Assembly (NCBI RefSeq): GCF_965219595.1
Contig: NZ_OZ244781.1
Coordinates: forward strand, 2,914,001 to 2,978,000
DNA from: Poriferisodalis sp022821985
GTDB taxonomy: Bacteria > Actinomycetota > Acidimicrobiia > Acidimicrobiales > Poriferisodalaceae
DNA: 64,000 nucleotides
Reading direction: 5' to 3'
The stretch's first letter is position 1; each line of letters starts with the position of its first letter. Positions 1-7,397 of this stretch are shown here, in pieces. The notes below the pieces were generated by a model. It did not search any database. It saw only the letters and a program-made list of their open reading frames with translations, and was not told the DNA's origin. Made by a program: the position numbers and the translations under genes.

Positions 1-129
1 GGCAGCCTCAGCAGGCGCTGAACCGAGCGCCACCACCTTGCCGTCGGAGATGCCCACGTCGCCGACGTAGCGGGGCGCTCCCGTCCCGTCGATGATCGTG
101 CCGCCCGTGATCTTCAGGTCATACGCCAT
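1..129 (-). CDS. N-acyl-D-amino-acid deacylase-type amidohydrolase, N-terminal fragment
   Basis: Only the first 43 codons lie in the window; the gene runs off the left edge. The start is ATG at 127-129 read leftward. The translated piece begins MAYDLKITGGTIIDGTG and continues to PRYVGDVGISDGKVVALG, the N-terminal beta-sandwich of the amidohydrolase superfamily. This part holds the metal-binding barrel in place but has no catalytic residues. It closely matches the start of the complete paralogue at 62029-63765 (GGTVVDGT, PRYKGDV, DGKVAQLG), so a D-aminoacylase-like or related hydrolase is the likely identity by homology within the window. Its upstream region (130-266) leads directly into an insertion sequence, so promoter context may have been changed by the insertion. 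Substrate cannot be told from this fragment. Confidence 0.8.
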   Translation of the reverse strand, partial: MAYDLKITGGTIIDGTGAPRYVGDVGISDGKVVALGSAPAEAA

Positions 130-266
130 GTCGCTGTCCCCGTGCTTGGCGCGTACGCGCTCGCTGCTCTCGGGCCGGTCAGCCCGAGGCCGTGCCGCTT
201 ACGCTAGCCGCGCGCTCTTCGCCGGTCCCTGAGGAGCAGTGGTGCGGGCCGGTGACGCTCCGCTGC

Positions 267-289
267 CTAGATGATTGGTTCCAAGGGGT
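267..289 (+). repeat. Left terminal inverted repeat of IS plus CTAG
   Basis: Bases 271-289 (ATGATTGGTTCCAAGGGGT) are the exact reverse complement of 1276-1294. Bases 267-270 are CTAG, matched by CTAG at 1295-1298. Confidence 0.9.
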
Positions 290-1294
290 GGGGGGTCCGC
301 TGTTGGTGGGGTGAGGGTGTCCAAGCTCGGGGTGTGTACCTGCACCTCGATCCTGGAGGACCTGGGCATGAACCCGGACTTGGACACCCTCGCGACGGCA
401 CTGTATGTGAGGATTGACGATCTGTTGGCCGACAATCCCGGCTGGGCGCCGCGGCGGCCCCGTGTGGGGTTCGCACCGAAGCTGTCGGACGCGGAGCTGG
501 TCACTTTGGCGGTGATCTCGGCGTTATTGGGGTACGACTCCGAGCGCGGGTTCGTGCGCTTCGCTCATCAGCACCTGCGGCCGTGGTTCCCGTACCTGCC
601 CAACAGAGAGGGCTTCAACAAGCGGCTGCGCCGCGCCGGCGAGATGATCGGCCACGTCACAGCAGCGCTGGCCCGCGACTGCCCGGACTGGCACGACGAC
701 GTGTGGCTGGCCGACTCCACGCCGGTGCCGTGCGGCACGAGCCGACCCACCGCGGTGCGCTCCGAGCTCGCCGGATGGGCCCAATACGGCTGGTGCGCGT
801 CGCATTCGCGCTGGTTCTGGGGGCTGCGACTGCACCTGATCACCACCCCGGCGGGGCTGCCGATCAGCTTCGCCCTGGCAGGCGCCAAGGCCGACGAACG
901 CGACACCTGCGCCGCCATGATCGACCACGCAGACCTGGCCCGCCCCGGCCAGACGCTCATCGCCGACAAGGGCTACCGCAGCAAAGACTTCGAGAACCGG
1001 CTCAACGACGCCGGGATCACCCTCATCCGGCCCGCCGCCCGCAACGAGCCCGCCCGCCCCCACCAGCGGTTCCTGCGCCCGTTCCGCCAGATCATCGAAT
1101 CGGTCTGCGACACCCTCAAAGGCCAGCTCAGCCTCGAACGCCACAACGGCCGCACCCGCGCCGGCGTCGCCGTGCGCGTCCTGGCACGCATCCTCGCTCT
1201 CACCGCCGCCATCTGGCACAACAGAACCCACCACCCCCACCTGCCAGCACGCACCCTCACCCACTACGACCACTGACCCCTTGGAACCAATCAT
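271..1294 (+). mobile_element. IS982-like insertion sequence
   Basis: The element has perfect 19-bp terminal inverted repeats at 271-289 and 1276-1294 and a single transposase gene filling the interior, about 1.0 kb in all, the usual size for the IS982 family. CTAG stands immediately outside both ends (267-270 and 1295-1298). Because CTAG is self-complementary it can be read either as a 4-bp target duplication or as part of 23-bp inverted repeats. Ends and transposase are intact, so the copy looks potentially active. It sits between the start of a minus-strand amidohydrolase gene and the start of a plus-strand flavin reductase gene, that is, in a divergent promoter region. Confidence 0.88.
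368..1276 (+). CDS. IS982-family transposase
   Basis: A DDE transposase of about 302 residues that would cut and join the ends of the surrounding element. The reading frame is open from 275, but ATG at 368 is preferred: GGAGGA lies about 8 bases upstream at 354-359, and the protein then starts MNPDLDTLATALYVRIDDLL, as family members do. Visible catalytic motifs are LADSTPVPCG (first Asp), LIADKGY (second Asp) and RQIIESVCDTLKGQL (Glu). The C-terminal ALTAAIWHN and THYDH ending are also family-like. The stop codon lies at the first base triplet touching the right inverted repeat, showing tight packing. No frameshift or internal stop is seen. The family name rests on recognition of these motifs, not a search. 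Confidence 0.88.
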   Translation: MNPDLDTLATALYVRIDDLLADNPGWAPRRPRVGFAPKLSDAELVTLAVISALLGYDSERGFVRFAHQHLRPWFPYLPNREGFNKRLRRAGEMIGHVTAALARDCPDWHDDVWLADSTPVPCGTSRPTAVRSELAGWAQYGWCASHSRWFWGLRLHLITTPAGLPISFALAGAKADERDTCAAMIDHADLARPGQTLIADKGYRSKDFENRLNDAGITLIRPAARNEPARPHQRFLRPFRQIIESVCDTLKGQLSLERHNGRTRAGVAVRVLARILALTAAIWHNRTHHPHLPARTLTHYDH

Positions 1295-1298
1295 CTAG
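1276..1298 (+). repeat. Right terminal inverted repeat of IS plus CTAG
   Basis: Bases 1276-1294 mirror 271-289 exactly. The outer CTAG (1295-1298) contributes TAG to the downstream TAGTGT hexamer. Confidence 0.9.
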
Positions 1299-1301
1299 TG
1301 T
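1296..1301 (+). promoter_or_regulatory. Putative -10 box (TAGTGT) of leaderless flavin reductase gene
   Basis: TAGTGT fits the actinobacterial TANNNT -10 pattern and ends 6 bases before the ATG at 1308, which would put the transcript start at or next to the start codon. There is no Shine-Dalgarno sequence in the short gap. The first three bases are the CTAG at the IS edge. No clear -35 box is seen. Confidence 0.5.
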
Positions 1302-1307
1302 GCAGCC

Positions 1308-1835
1308 ATGACTGCTGCGGAGCTGCCCGACGAGTTGGCCAACCGGGTGACCTGGAAGATTCCCAATGCGTTGGCGCTCGTGGGGTCGAGGTCCGGTGAC
1401 GAGCGCAATGCGATGACGACGAGCTGGATCACCCAGCTCTCGATGGAGCCGGTGATCATCGGCATCGGTGTGGAGAACACGGCCGTGACTCACCGGTTGA
1501 TCACTGACGGCGGCTGCTTCACGGTGAATCTCTGGGACGCCGAGAACACTCGGCCGTTCGTGAAATTTTCCAAACCCGCCGCATACGAAGCCGTTGCTGA
1601 AGGCACAAGCACAGGAACGCTCAACGGCTGGTCGGTGTACGAAGCTGCAACCGGGGCACCGGTGTTTGTCGATGCTGCCGCATGGATGGACTGCGAGGTG
1701 CGCCACAGCGTGAATCTGGGCACGCACACGTTGTTCATGGGCGAACTCGTGGCGGCGGGCATCAACGACGACGAAGTGCGGCTCGCCTCGATGTCGGACA
1801 CGCGCATGAAGTACGGCGGCGTCAAGCGCCACTGA
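1308..1835 (+). CDS. Flavin reductase-like (FMN-binding) protein
   Basis: A 175-residue protein of the flavin-reductase-like/flavoredoxin fold. The N-terminal part has the family pattern: a strand near residues 20-30 (PNALALVGS), NAMTTSWITQLSMEPVIIGI at about 35-54, where the family binds FMN phosphate, and GGCFTVNLW near 70. Such proteins bind FMN and either reduce it with NAD(P)H for a partner monooxygenase or act as oxidoreductases by themselves. No partner oxygenase is adjacent. The start codon lies 10 bases from the end of the insertion sequence, with no ribosome-binding site but a TAGTGT box 6 bases upstream, suggesting a leaderless mRNA. The downstream gene infA probably has its own promoter. 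Family is fairly sure; substrate is unknown. Confidence 0.78.
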   Translation: MTAAELPDELANRVTWKIPNALALVGSRSGDERNAMTTSWITQLSMEPVIIGIGVENTAVTHRLITDGGCFTVNLWDAENTRPFVKFSKPAAYEAVAEGTSTGTLNGWSVYEAATGAPVFVDAAAWMDCEVRHSVNLGTHTLFMGELVAAGINDDEVRLASMSDTRMKYGGVKRH

Positions 1836-1900
1836 CGGCGTCGCCAGGTCTGGATTCCTGCAGGAGACAGGGTCCGTGGGCGGTTTCAGACCTGCTCGGC

Positions 1901-1906
1901 TACCAT
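1901..1906 (+). promoter_or_regulatory. Candidate -10 box (TACCAT) for infA
   Basis: TACCAT matches TANNNT and lies 77 bases before the infA start; transcription would begin near 1912-1914, just before the two leader hairpins. No convincing -35 hexamer at the usual spacing. Confidence 0.35.
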
Positions 1907-1914
1907 GATGTGTC

Positions 1915-1954
1915 GCCCCTTTCGGGGCCTGCGTGTTCACCGCGGTGGGCACGC
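1915..1954 (+). promoter_or_regulatory. Tandem hairpins in the infA leader
   Basis: Two adjacent stem-loops are visible. The first is GCCCC (1915-1919), loop TTTC, GGGGC (1924-1928). The second is GCGTGTTCAC (1931-1940), loop CGCG, GTGGGCACGC (1945-1954), a 10-bp stem with two G-U pairs. ATTTTCTG follows, a weak U-rich stretch. The pair could terminate transcription from the flavin reductase gene, or attenuate or regulate infA from its 5' leader. Sequence alone does not decide. Confidence 0.5.
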
Positions 1955-1983
1955 ATTTTCTGCCCGCCGACCAGGGAAACCAC

Positions 1984-2208
1984 GTGCCGAAAGTCAAAGA
2001 CGACGCCATCTTGCTCGAAGGAAAGACCGTCGAAGCGCTCAAGGGCGGGCACTTCCGCATTGAGCTCGACAACGGCCACGAGGTGCTGGGGCACCTGAGC
2101 GGCAAGATGCGCAAGCACCACATCCGGATCCTTCCCGGAGATCGGGTGCAAGTCGAAGTCTCGGCATACGACCTCAGTCGCGGTCGCATCACGTATCGCT
2201 ACAAGTAG
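1984..2208 (+). CDS. infA: Translation initiation factor IF-1
   Basis: A 74-residue OB-fold protein that binds the ribosomal A site during initiation. GTG at 1984 is chosen because AGGGAAA stands about 6 bases upstream and the length then matches the family (about 72-74). Earlier in-frame starts would add residues IF-1 does not have. Family hallmarks are LLEGKTVEALKGGHFRIEL, NGHEVLGHLSGKMRKHHIRI, LPGDRV and the end YDLSRGRITYRYK. The gene sits away from the ribosomal-protein operon that usually carries infA in actinobacteria and is followed 5 bases later by a crotonase gene, so the two may be cotranscribed. This could be an extra IF-1 copy or the only one; the window cannot tell. Confidence 0.95.
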   Translation: MPKVKDDAILLEGKTVEALKGGHFRIELDNGHEVLGHLSGKMRKHHIRILPGDRVQVEVSAYDLSRGRITYRYK

Positions 2209-2213
2209 CCGTC

Positions 2214-3059
2214 ATGAGCGCCACCACCCAGCCGCCCAACGGCACCGTTATGTACAGCGTTGAGCGGGATGCGGCGGGCGACGTCGCCACGGTCACGCTG
2301 AACCGTCCCGAGACGCTGAATTCCATGAACAACGAGTTCATGAACGACATCACCGAGGCCTTCGGCATGGTTGCTGCCGACGATGGCATCCGAGTGGTGG
2401 TCCTCACCGGCGAAGGCCGCGGCTTCTGCTCAGGCGCCGACCTGCGCAATGCGGTCGCTGGCGACGCCGAAGGATTCGACGCTGATGCAGCGGGCGAGGC
2501 CACGACCGACTCGATGGACAACGTGTTTCACCCGGCCATCCGGGCAGTGGCCGAGTGCCCGGTGCCGACCGTGGCTCGCATCAACGGCGTCACCGCAGGC
2601 GGCGGCATCGGCCTGGCGCTGTCATGCGACGTAGCGGTCGCGGCGCGCTCGGCGTTCTTCGTGGCCACGTTCGGGCCCCGGTTGGGCATCGTTCCTGACT
2701 TGGGAACCACTTGGCAGCTTCCGATGCGGGTGGGCCGTGCCCGTGCGCTCGGCATGGCGCTGCTTGGTGAGCGGGTGACTGCCGATCAGGCCGAAGACTG
2801 GGGCTTGGTGTGGAAAACGGTGGATGACGAGGAGCTCGACTCGGCCGTCGGGCAGGTGACCGACGTGCTGCGGCGCAGCTCGCCCGCCGCCATGAGCCGC
2901 ATCCGGGAATCCGTGGACGGCGCCACGCAGCGTGATCTGACCGACCAACTCGACGTCGAGATGGGACACCAGGCGGTGCTGATCCCGCGCAACATGGCCG
3001 ACGGGGCAGCGGCATTCCTGGCCAAGAGCGACCCGTCTTTCTCCGGCGACCGTTACTGA
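2214..3059 (+). CDS. Enoyl-CoA hydratase/isomerase (crotonase) family protein
   Basis: A 281-residue crotonase-fold enzyme acting on acyl-CoA thioesters. The first oxyanion-hole region is GRGFCSGADL (about residues 67-76) and the second is NGVTAGGGIGLALSCD (about 124-139). In true hydratases two glutamates act as acid/base: the first, normally after GGG, is missing here (GGGIGL). The second position reads GIVPDLGTTW, with Asp, as in PaaG-type and delta3,delta2-enoyl-CoA isomerases. Isomerase-type chemistry is therefore more likely than hydration (inference). It starts 5 bases after infA, and an acyl-CoA dehydrogenase gene follows 34 bases later, suggesting a small beta-oxidation-type unit. 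Confidence 0.85.
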   Translation: MSATTQPPNGTVMYSVERDAAGDVATVTLNRPETLNSMNNEFMNDITEAFGMVAADDGIRVVVLTGEGRGFCSGADLRNAVAGDAEGFDADAAGEATTDSMDNVFHPAIRAVAECPVPTVARINGVTAGGGIGLALSCDVAVAARSAFFVATFGPRLGIVPDLGTTWQLPMRVGRARALGMALLGERVTADQAEDWGLVWKTVDDEELDSAVGQVTDVLRRSSPAAMSRIRESVDGATQRDLTDQLDVEMGHQAVLIPRNMADGAAAFLAKSDPSFSGDRY

Positions 3060-3093
3060 CCCCAAGTACGCCGGCTGCTGGCAGACTGGCGCC

Positions 3094-4332
3094 ATGACCG
3101 ACACGCTTGACGCCCCGGCTGCCGACGCGGCCGTCGACCCCGCTGCTGCGCGGGTTGACGCTGCCATCGACGAGCTGCTTGCCTCGCACGATCCCCGGCA
3201 GCTCAGCTACGCCGAGTTCCGCGGCGCGCAGTTCGATGCCGGCCTGGCGTGGGTGCACTTCGACGAGGGCCACGGGGGCCTGGGCGTGAGCCCCAAGCTG
3301 CAGCGTGGGGTGGAAGAGCGGCTGCGGGCGGCCGGCGCCCGGCCCATGAAGCCGGTGACCTTCTTCGCGCATCTAGCCGGGCCGACCATTCACACCCACG
3401 GCAGCGACGACGTCAAGCAGCGCTTCTTGCGGCCGATGTTCACCGGCGAGGAACTGTGGTGCCAGCTGTTCAGCGAGCCGGGTGCGGGCAGCGACTTCGC
3501 CGGGCTGGCGACACGGGCGGTTGCCGATGGCGAAGAGTGGGTCGTGAACGGCCAGAAGGTGTGGAACACCCTGGCTCACCTCGGCGACTACGGGATGCTG
3601 GTGACCCGCACCAATCCCGAAATGCCTAAGCACCGCGGGCTCACCTACTTCGCACTTGATATGAAGTCGCCGGGCGTGGAGGTGCGCCCGCTGCGCCAGA
3701 TCACCGGCGAGGCCGAGTTCAACGAGGTCTACATGACCGATGTGCGCGTGCCCGACGCCAGCCGCATCGGCGACGTGGGCGACGGCTGGCGGGTGTCGCT
3801 GACCACGCTGATGAACGAGCGCAACGCCATCGGTGCGGGCGGTGCCGGCCCTCCCAAGCGAGGCTCCGGGCCTATCTCGGTGCTGGTGAAGCTGTGGAAC
3901 CAGCGTGACGATGCCGAGCGCGACGACGTCACCCGTGATCGGCTGACGAAGCTGTGGACCCGTGCCGAAGTGCTGCGGCTGACCAACATGCGCGCGGGTG
4001 CCAACCGGCGCAAGGGCAACCCCGGGCCGGAGATGTCGATCGCCAAGCTGGCGTTCGCTGAGCTCAACCAGGCCCTGATGACCTGCGCCGTCGACATGAT
4101 GGGCTCCGACGGGCTCGTCGGCTACGACTACACGTTCCGCCGCCCGGGGGATCTGTCGGTGGACGGTTCCGACGGCGGCGTCCAGCACGGGTTCCTGCGG
4201 GTGCGTGCCAACTCGATCGAGGGCGGTACCTCGGAGATCATGCGGAACATCCTGGGCGAGCAGGTGCTCGGCCTGCCGGGCGAGCCCCGCATCGACAAGG
4301 ATGTGCCCTGGGTGGACGTGCCCCGCAACTGA
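3094..4332 (+). CDS. Acyl-CoA dehydrogenase family protein
   Basis: A 412-residue flavoprotein of the acyl-CoA dehydrogenase superfamily, which oxidises acyl-CoA to enoyl-CoA using FAD. After an Ala/Asp-rich N-terminus come the helical N-domain, the middle beta-domain with WCQLFSEPGAGSDFAGL (about 128-144) and VVNGQKVWNT (about 150-159), and the C-terminal helical domain. The C-terminal motif NSIEGGTSEIMRNILGEQVL carries the Glu in the position used as catalytic base by many members. The gene follows the crotonase in the same direction and is convergent with potD, 27 bases apart. Chain-length or substrate preference cannot be read. Confidence 0.9.
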   Translation: MTDTLDAPAADAAVDPAAARVDAAIDELLASHDPRQLSYAEFRGAQFDAGLAWVHFDEGHGGLGVSPKLQRGVEERLRAAGARPMKPVTFFAHLAGPTIHTHGSDDVKQRFLRPMFTGEELWCQLFSEPGAGSDFAGLATRAVADGEEWVVNGQKVWNTLAHLGDYGMLVTRTNPEMPKHRGLTYFALDMKSPGVEVRPLRQITGEAEFNEVYMTDVRVPDASRIGDVGDGWRVSLTTLMNERNAIGAGGAGPPKRGSGPISVLVKLWNQRDDAERDDVTRDRLTKLWTRAEVLRLTNMRAGANRRKGNPGPEMSIAKLAFAELNQALMTCAVDMMGSDGLVGYDYTFRRPGDLSVDGSDGGVQHGFLRVRANSIEGGTSEIMRNILGEQVLGLPGEPRIDKDVPWVDVPRN

Positions 4333-4359
4333 GACACGCCCACCCAACGGGTCACATGA

Positions 4360-5499
4360 TCAGCTCTTCGCCTCGGTGAGCATGTCCTGCACCAACAGGC
4401 TCAGATCGCCCAGCGGCGGGATCAACTCAAGCAGCGCGGCCATCTCCGGCGGCGGGTAGATGCCCGGGTCCTCCAGGATCTCGTCGAGGATGAACGGCGT
4501 CGAAGCCTTGTTCGGGCTGGCGTAGTACGTGTAGTTGGTGAGCGCAGCGCCGTTCTCCGCGTCGAGCAGGAAGTTGATCATGGCATGGGCCGAGCACACG
4601 TTGTCGGCGTTGTGCGGGATGGCCATGGTGTCCACCCAGCGTACGCCGCCCTCCACGGGGATCGTGTACACATGCGTCTCATAGGAGTCGGTCTCGAAGA
4701 GCGCTGAGGCGAAGCCGCCGCTCCAGCCGTGCGCCACGTCGACCTCGCCGTTGACCAGGTCGTCGCCGTAGGTCACCGAGTCGTACTTGACCAGTCGATC
4801 GTTGGTGGCTTTCAGCAGCGCCCCGGCCTCGCGGATCGCGTCCTCGTCGCCTGACTCGATGGTCTCGGAGATGCTGTAGCCCAAATACTTGAGCGCGGCA
4901 GCCACAGCCTCGGGCGCGTCGTCGAGCATCGAGATGCCGCCGGACACCTGCGCTGCGATCTCCGGATCAAAGATGACTGCCCACGACGACTCGCCGCCGA
5001 TCGCGTCGAGCGCGTCATAGCTCATGCCGATGCCGGTGGTGCCCCACTGGTAGGCAGCGTGATAGCGGTGCTCAGGATCGAACAGCGGGCTGAGGAAGGC
5101 ATCGTCGATGTTGGCGAAGTTCGGCAGTGCGTCGTAGTTGAGCGGCTGCAGCAGATCCTCTTCGATCATCAGCGCCGCCATGTAGTCCGACGGCACGACC
5201 AGGTCGTAGATGGCCGCCTCGGATTCCACCTGGCTGAGCATCTGCTCATTCGACTCGTAGACCGTGTAATCGATGCTGACACCGGTCTCCTCCTCGAAGG
5301 CCAGCAGCAGCTCCTCGTCGATGTAGTCGGCCCAGTTGTAGAAGGCGAGATCGCCGTCGGTCTCGCCGGGCTCGCAGTCATCGGCGGCGTTGTCGCTGCC
5401 TCCGCCGCCGCATGCACTGACGAGCAGCGCCGCGGCTGCGGCGAGTGCTAGCCACCGTGCCCAGCGTGTCGGGGATGCGCACTTCGCAAGGCTGTTCAT
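4360..5499 (-). CDS. potD: Spermidine/putrescine ABC transporter substrate-binding lipoprotein
   Basis: A 379-residue extracellular binding protein that would capture polyamines and deliver them to the PotBC channel. The signal peptide has a basic start, a hydrophobic run and lipobox LLVSAC with Cys30 as the lipid anchor, then a Gly/Ser linker. The mature protein starts with LAFYNWADYIDEELLLAFEE, typical of PotD-type proteins. The start ATG at 5497-5499 has GGGAGGA just upstream. It is last in the operon GNAT-agmatinase-potA-potB-potC-potD, separated from potC by 94 bases that hold a strong hairpin, which could set its expression apart from the membrane subunits. Ligand choice (putrescine or spermidine) is not resolved. 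Confidence 0.92.
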   Translation of the reverse strand: MNSLAKCASPTRWARWLALAAAAALLVSACGGGGSDNAADDCEPGETDGDLAFYNWADYIDEELLLAFEEETGVSIDYTVYESNEQMLSQVESEAAIYDLVVPSDYMAALMIEEDLLQPLNYDALPNFANIDDAFLSPLFDPEHRYHAAYQWGTTGIGMSYDALDAIGGESSWAVIFDPEIAAQVSGGISMLDDAPEAVAAALKYLGYSISETIESGDEDAIREAGALLKATNDRLVKYDSVTYGDDLVNGEVDVAHGWSGGFASALFETDSYETHVYTIPVEGGVRWVDTMAIPHNADNVCSAHAMINFLLDAENGAALTNYTYYASPNKASTPFILDEILEDPGIYPPPEMAALLELIPPLGDLSLLVQDMLTEAKS

Positions 5500-5513
5500 G
5501 GTTCCTCCCTTGT

Positions 5514-5534
5514 CGACGCTCCTGTCGAGCGTCG
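5514..5534 (-). promoter_or_regulatory. Hairpin between potC and potD
   Basis: Perfect 8-bp stem CGACGCTC (5514-5521) and GAGCGTCG (5527-5534) with loop CTGTC, 14 bases upstream of the potD start and near its ribosome-binding site. It may stabilise the potD message after processing or partly terminate upstream transcription, a common way to raise binding-protein levels relative to permease. Confidence 0.45.
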
Positions 5535-5593
5535 CTGTCTCGCTTGCGTTGTCGGGACTGTGTCGGTTGTGCGCCTGTGCGGCGCAGTCGGGC

Positions 5594-6430
5594 TCATGGC
5601 GTCGTGCTCCTCGGACGCTGGAGGGCCAGCGATGCCACCACCAGCGTGATCGACGCGGCCAGCATGAGCGTCGAGATGGCGTTCAGCTCCGGCGTGACGC
5701 CCTGACGGATGGTGCTGAACACGTACACCGGCAGCGTCGTGGCGCCAGGCCCTGCCGTGAACGCCGAGATGACGACGTCATCGAGCGAGAGCGTCAGCGC
5801 CAGCAGGGCGCCCGCGGCGATGCCTGGCGCAATCAGCGGCAGCGTCACCCTCCTGAACGTACGCCACGGCGTGGCGTACAGATCACGCGCTGCCTCCTCC
5901 AGGGTGCGGTCGAACTGATCGAGACGGGCGCGTACCACCACAGCCACGAATGAGATGTTGAACGCAATATGGCTGAGCGCGATGGTCGTGACGCCCAGCG
6001 TGAACCTCGGGCCGATCGTGTCGATGAGCTTGAAAACCTCGGCGAAGAACACCAGCAGCATGACGGCCATGGTGATGTCGGGGATGACGATGGGCAGGTA
6101 GACGGTGCCGTCCAGCGCTCGCCGGCCCTTGAAGCGGTAGCGGTCGAGCGCCAGCGCCACAGCGGTGCCCAGCACCGTGGACACGATGGTTGAGCTGATC
6201 GCCACGATGAGCGACACACGCAGGGCGCTGATCACCTGCGTGTTGCCCAGCGCCTCGCCGTACCAGCGCGCCGAAAGGCCTTGCCAGACGTTGACCCGCT
6301 CGGAGTCGTTGAACGAGAAGACCACCAGGACCACGATCGGCACATACAGGAACGCGAAGACGAACCAGGCATTGGCCTTCAGCAGGTGCCTGGCCGAGCG
6401 CTTGCTGCCGGCGGTGCCCAGGGTGCTCAC
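5594..6430 (-). CDS. potC: Polyamine ABC transporter permease PotC
   Basis: Inner-membrane permease with about six transmembrane helices. The coupling loop for the ATPase is the EAA motif LEEAARDLYATPWRTFRRV, followed by LPLIAPGI. LTLSLDDVVISAFTAGPGAT and LPVYVFSTIRQGVTPE are typical PotC segments. GTG at 6428-6430 is preferred (278 residues) because AGGAG lies 9 bases upstream, just after the potB stop; ATG at 6475 is an alternative that would overlap potB by 32 bases and add 15 residues. It forms the channel with PotB and is energised by PotA. Confidence 0.9.
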   Translation of the reverse strand: MSTLGTAGSKRSARHLLKANAWFVFAFLYVPIVVLVVFSFNDSERVNVWQGLSARWYGEALGNTQVISALRVSLIVAISSTIVSTVLGTAVALALDRYRFKGRRALDGTVYLPIVIPDITMAVMLLVFFAEVFKLIDTIGPRFTLGVTTIALSHIAFNISFVAVVVRARLDQFDRTLEEAARDLYATPWRTFRRVTLPLIAPGIAAGALLALTLSLDDVVISAFTAGPGATTLPVYVFSTIRQGVTPELNAISTLMLAASITLVVASLALQRPRSTTP

Positions 6431-6443
6431 GGCCTGTGACTCC

Positions 6444-7397
6444 TCATCGCGTGACGCCCTGGGTTCGCTCGGCATTGGCGGAATTCCGCTGGTTGATGGC
6501 CACCGCGACGAGCATCGCCACGATCACCAGCACGCTCAGCGCCGCGCCCAGCGGCCAGTTGCGAGCGGCCTGGAACTGGCGTGCCACGTACGAGCCGATG
6601 AGCAGTGTCTTGGCGCCGCCCAGGATCTCCGGCACAACATAGGAGCCGAAGCTGGGCACGAACACCAGCACGCAGCCCGCCACGATGCCCGAGCGGGTGA
6701 GCGGCACGGTGACGCGCCAGAAGGCCTTCGCGCCGCTCGCGTAGAGGTCGCGGGCGGCCTCCACCAGGCGCCAGTCCATGCGCTCCAGCGCCACGTACAG
6801 CGGCAGCACCATGAAGGTGAGGAAGCCGTACACCATGCCCAGCACCACCGCAGTGGGGGTGAACAGGATCCGGAACGTGCCGAAACCCATCGCCTCGCTG
6901 AGCGCCGAGGCGGGGCCGTTCGACCCGAGCAGGAAACGGATTGCAAAGATGCGCACCAGACCGTTGGTCCAGAACGGGATCATCACCAGCACGAGCAGCC
7001 GGGCGCGCAGCCGGGGAGGACGGGTGGCCAGGTAGTAGGCGAAGGGGTAGGCGACCACGAGACACAGCACGGTGGTGAGGAATGCCAGCCAGGCGGAGCG
7101 GGCGATGATGCCGAGGATCACGTCGTCGGCGATGCGCTCGTAGGAGTTGAGGTTCCAGCCGCTCAGCGAGGTGCGGCCCGTGGAGGTGCGGGTCGCGAAC
7201 GAGTACACGGTGATGAGGCCCAGCGGGACCACGAAGAAGATCAGCAGGTACAGCGCTCCGGGCGTGGCGATGAGCGTGCCGGTGCGCCGCTTCCTGCGCT
7301 GTGCGGCCAGTTCTGCAGGGGTCAACAATGGTGGCGTATCGGGTCCAGCATCTGTCGACTGCGCCGCTGCAGGCTTGGCGCGACGCAGCGATGGCAT
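6444..7397 (-). CDS. potB: Polyamine ABC transporter permease PotB
   Basis: A 317-residue permease with about six transmembrane helices after a roughly 35-residue hydrophilic N-terminus. The EAA loop is LVEAARDLYASGAKAFWRVT followed by VPLTRSGIVAG. The pattern FVVPLGLITVYSFATR at the first helix is typical of PotB. The start ATG shares one base with the potA stop codon (TGATG arrangement), indicating translational coupling in the pot operon. Works with PotC in the membrane. Confidence 0.9.
   Translation of the reverse strand: MPSLRRAKPAAAQSTDAGPDTPPLLTPAELAAQRRKRRTGTLIATPGALYLLIFFVVPLGLITVYSFATRTSTGRTSLSGWNLNSYERIADDVILGIIARSAWLAFLTTVLCLVVAYPFAYYLATRPPRLRARLLVLVMIPFWTNGLVRIFAIRFLLGSNGPASALSEAMGFGTFRILFTPTAVVLGMVYGFLTFMVLPLYVALERMDWRLVEAARDLYASGAKAFWRVTVPLTRSGIVAGCVLVFVPSFGSYVVPEILGGAKTLLIGSYVARQFQAARNWPLGAALSVLVIVAMLVAVAINQRNSANAERTQGVTR

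Noticed and set aside
524..1294. Long minus-strand open frame of 256 codons across the transposase
   Set aside because: It mirrors the transposase gene, whose motifs (ADSTPV, DKGY, IESV) are clear on the plus strand; long antisense frames are expected at this GC content.
1924..1990. ATG/GTG starts upstream of 1984 (for example 1933) for a longer IF-1
   Set aside because: They would translate through the leader hairpin, lack a ribosome-binding site and exceed the family length; GTG 1984 has AGGGAAA upstream.
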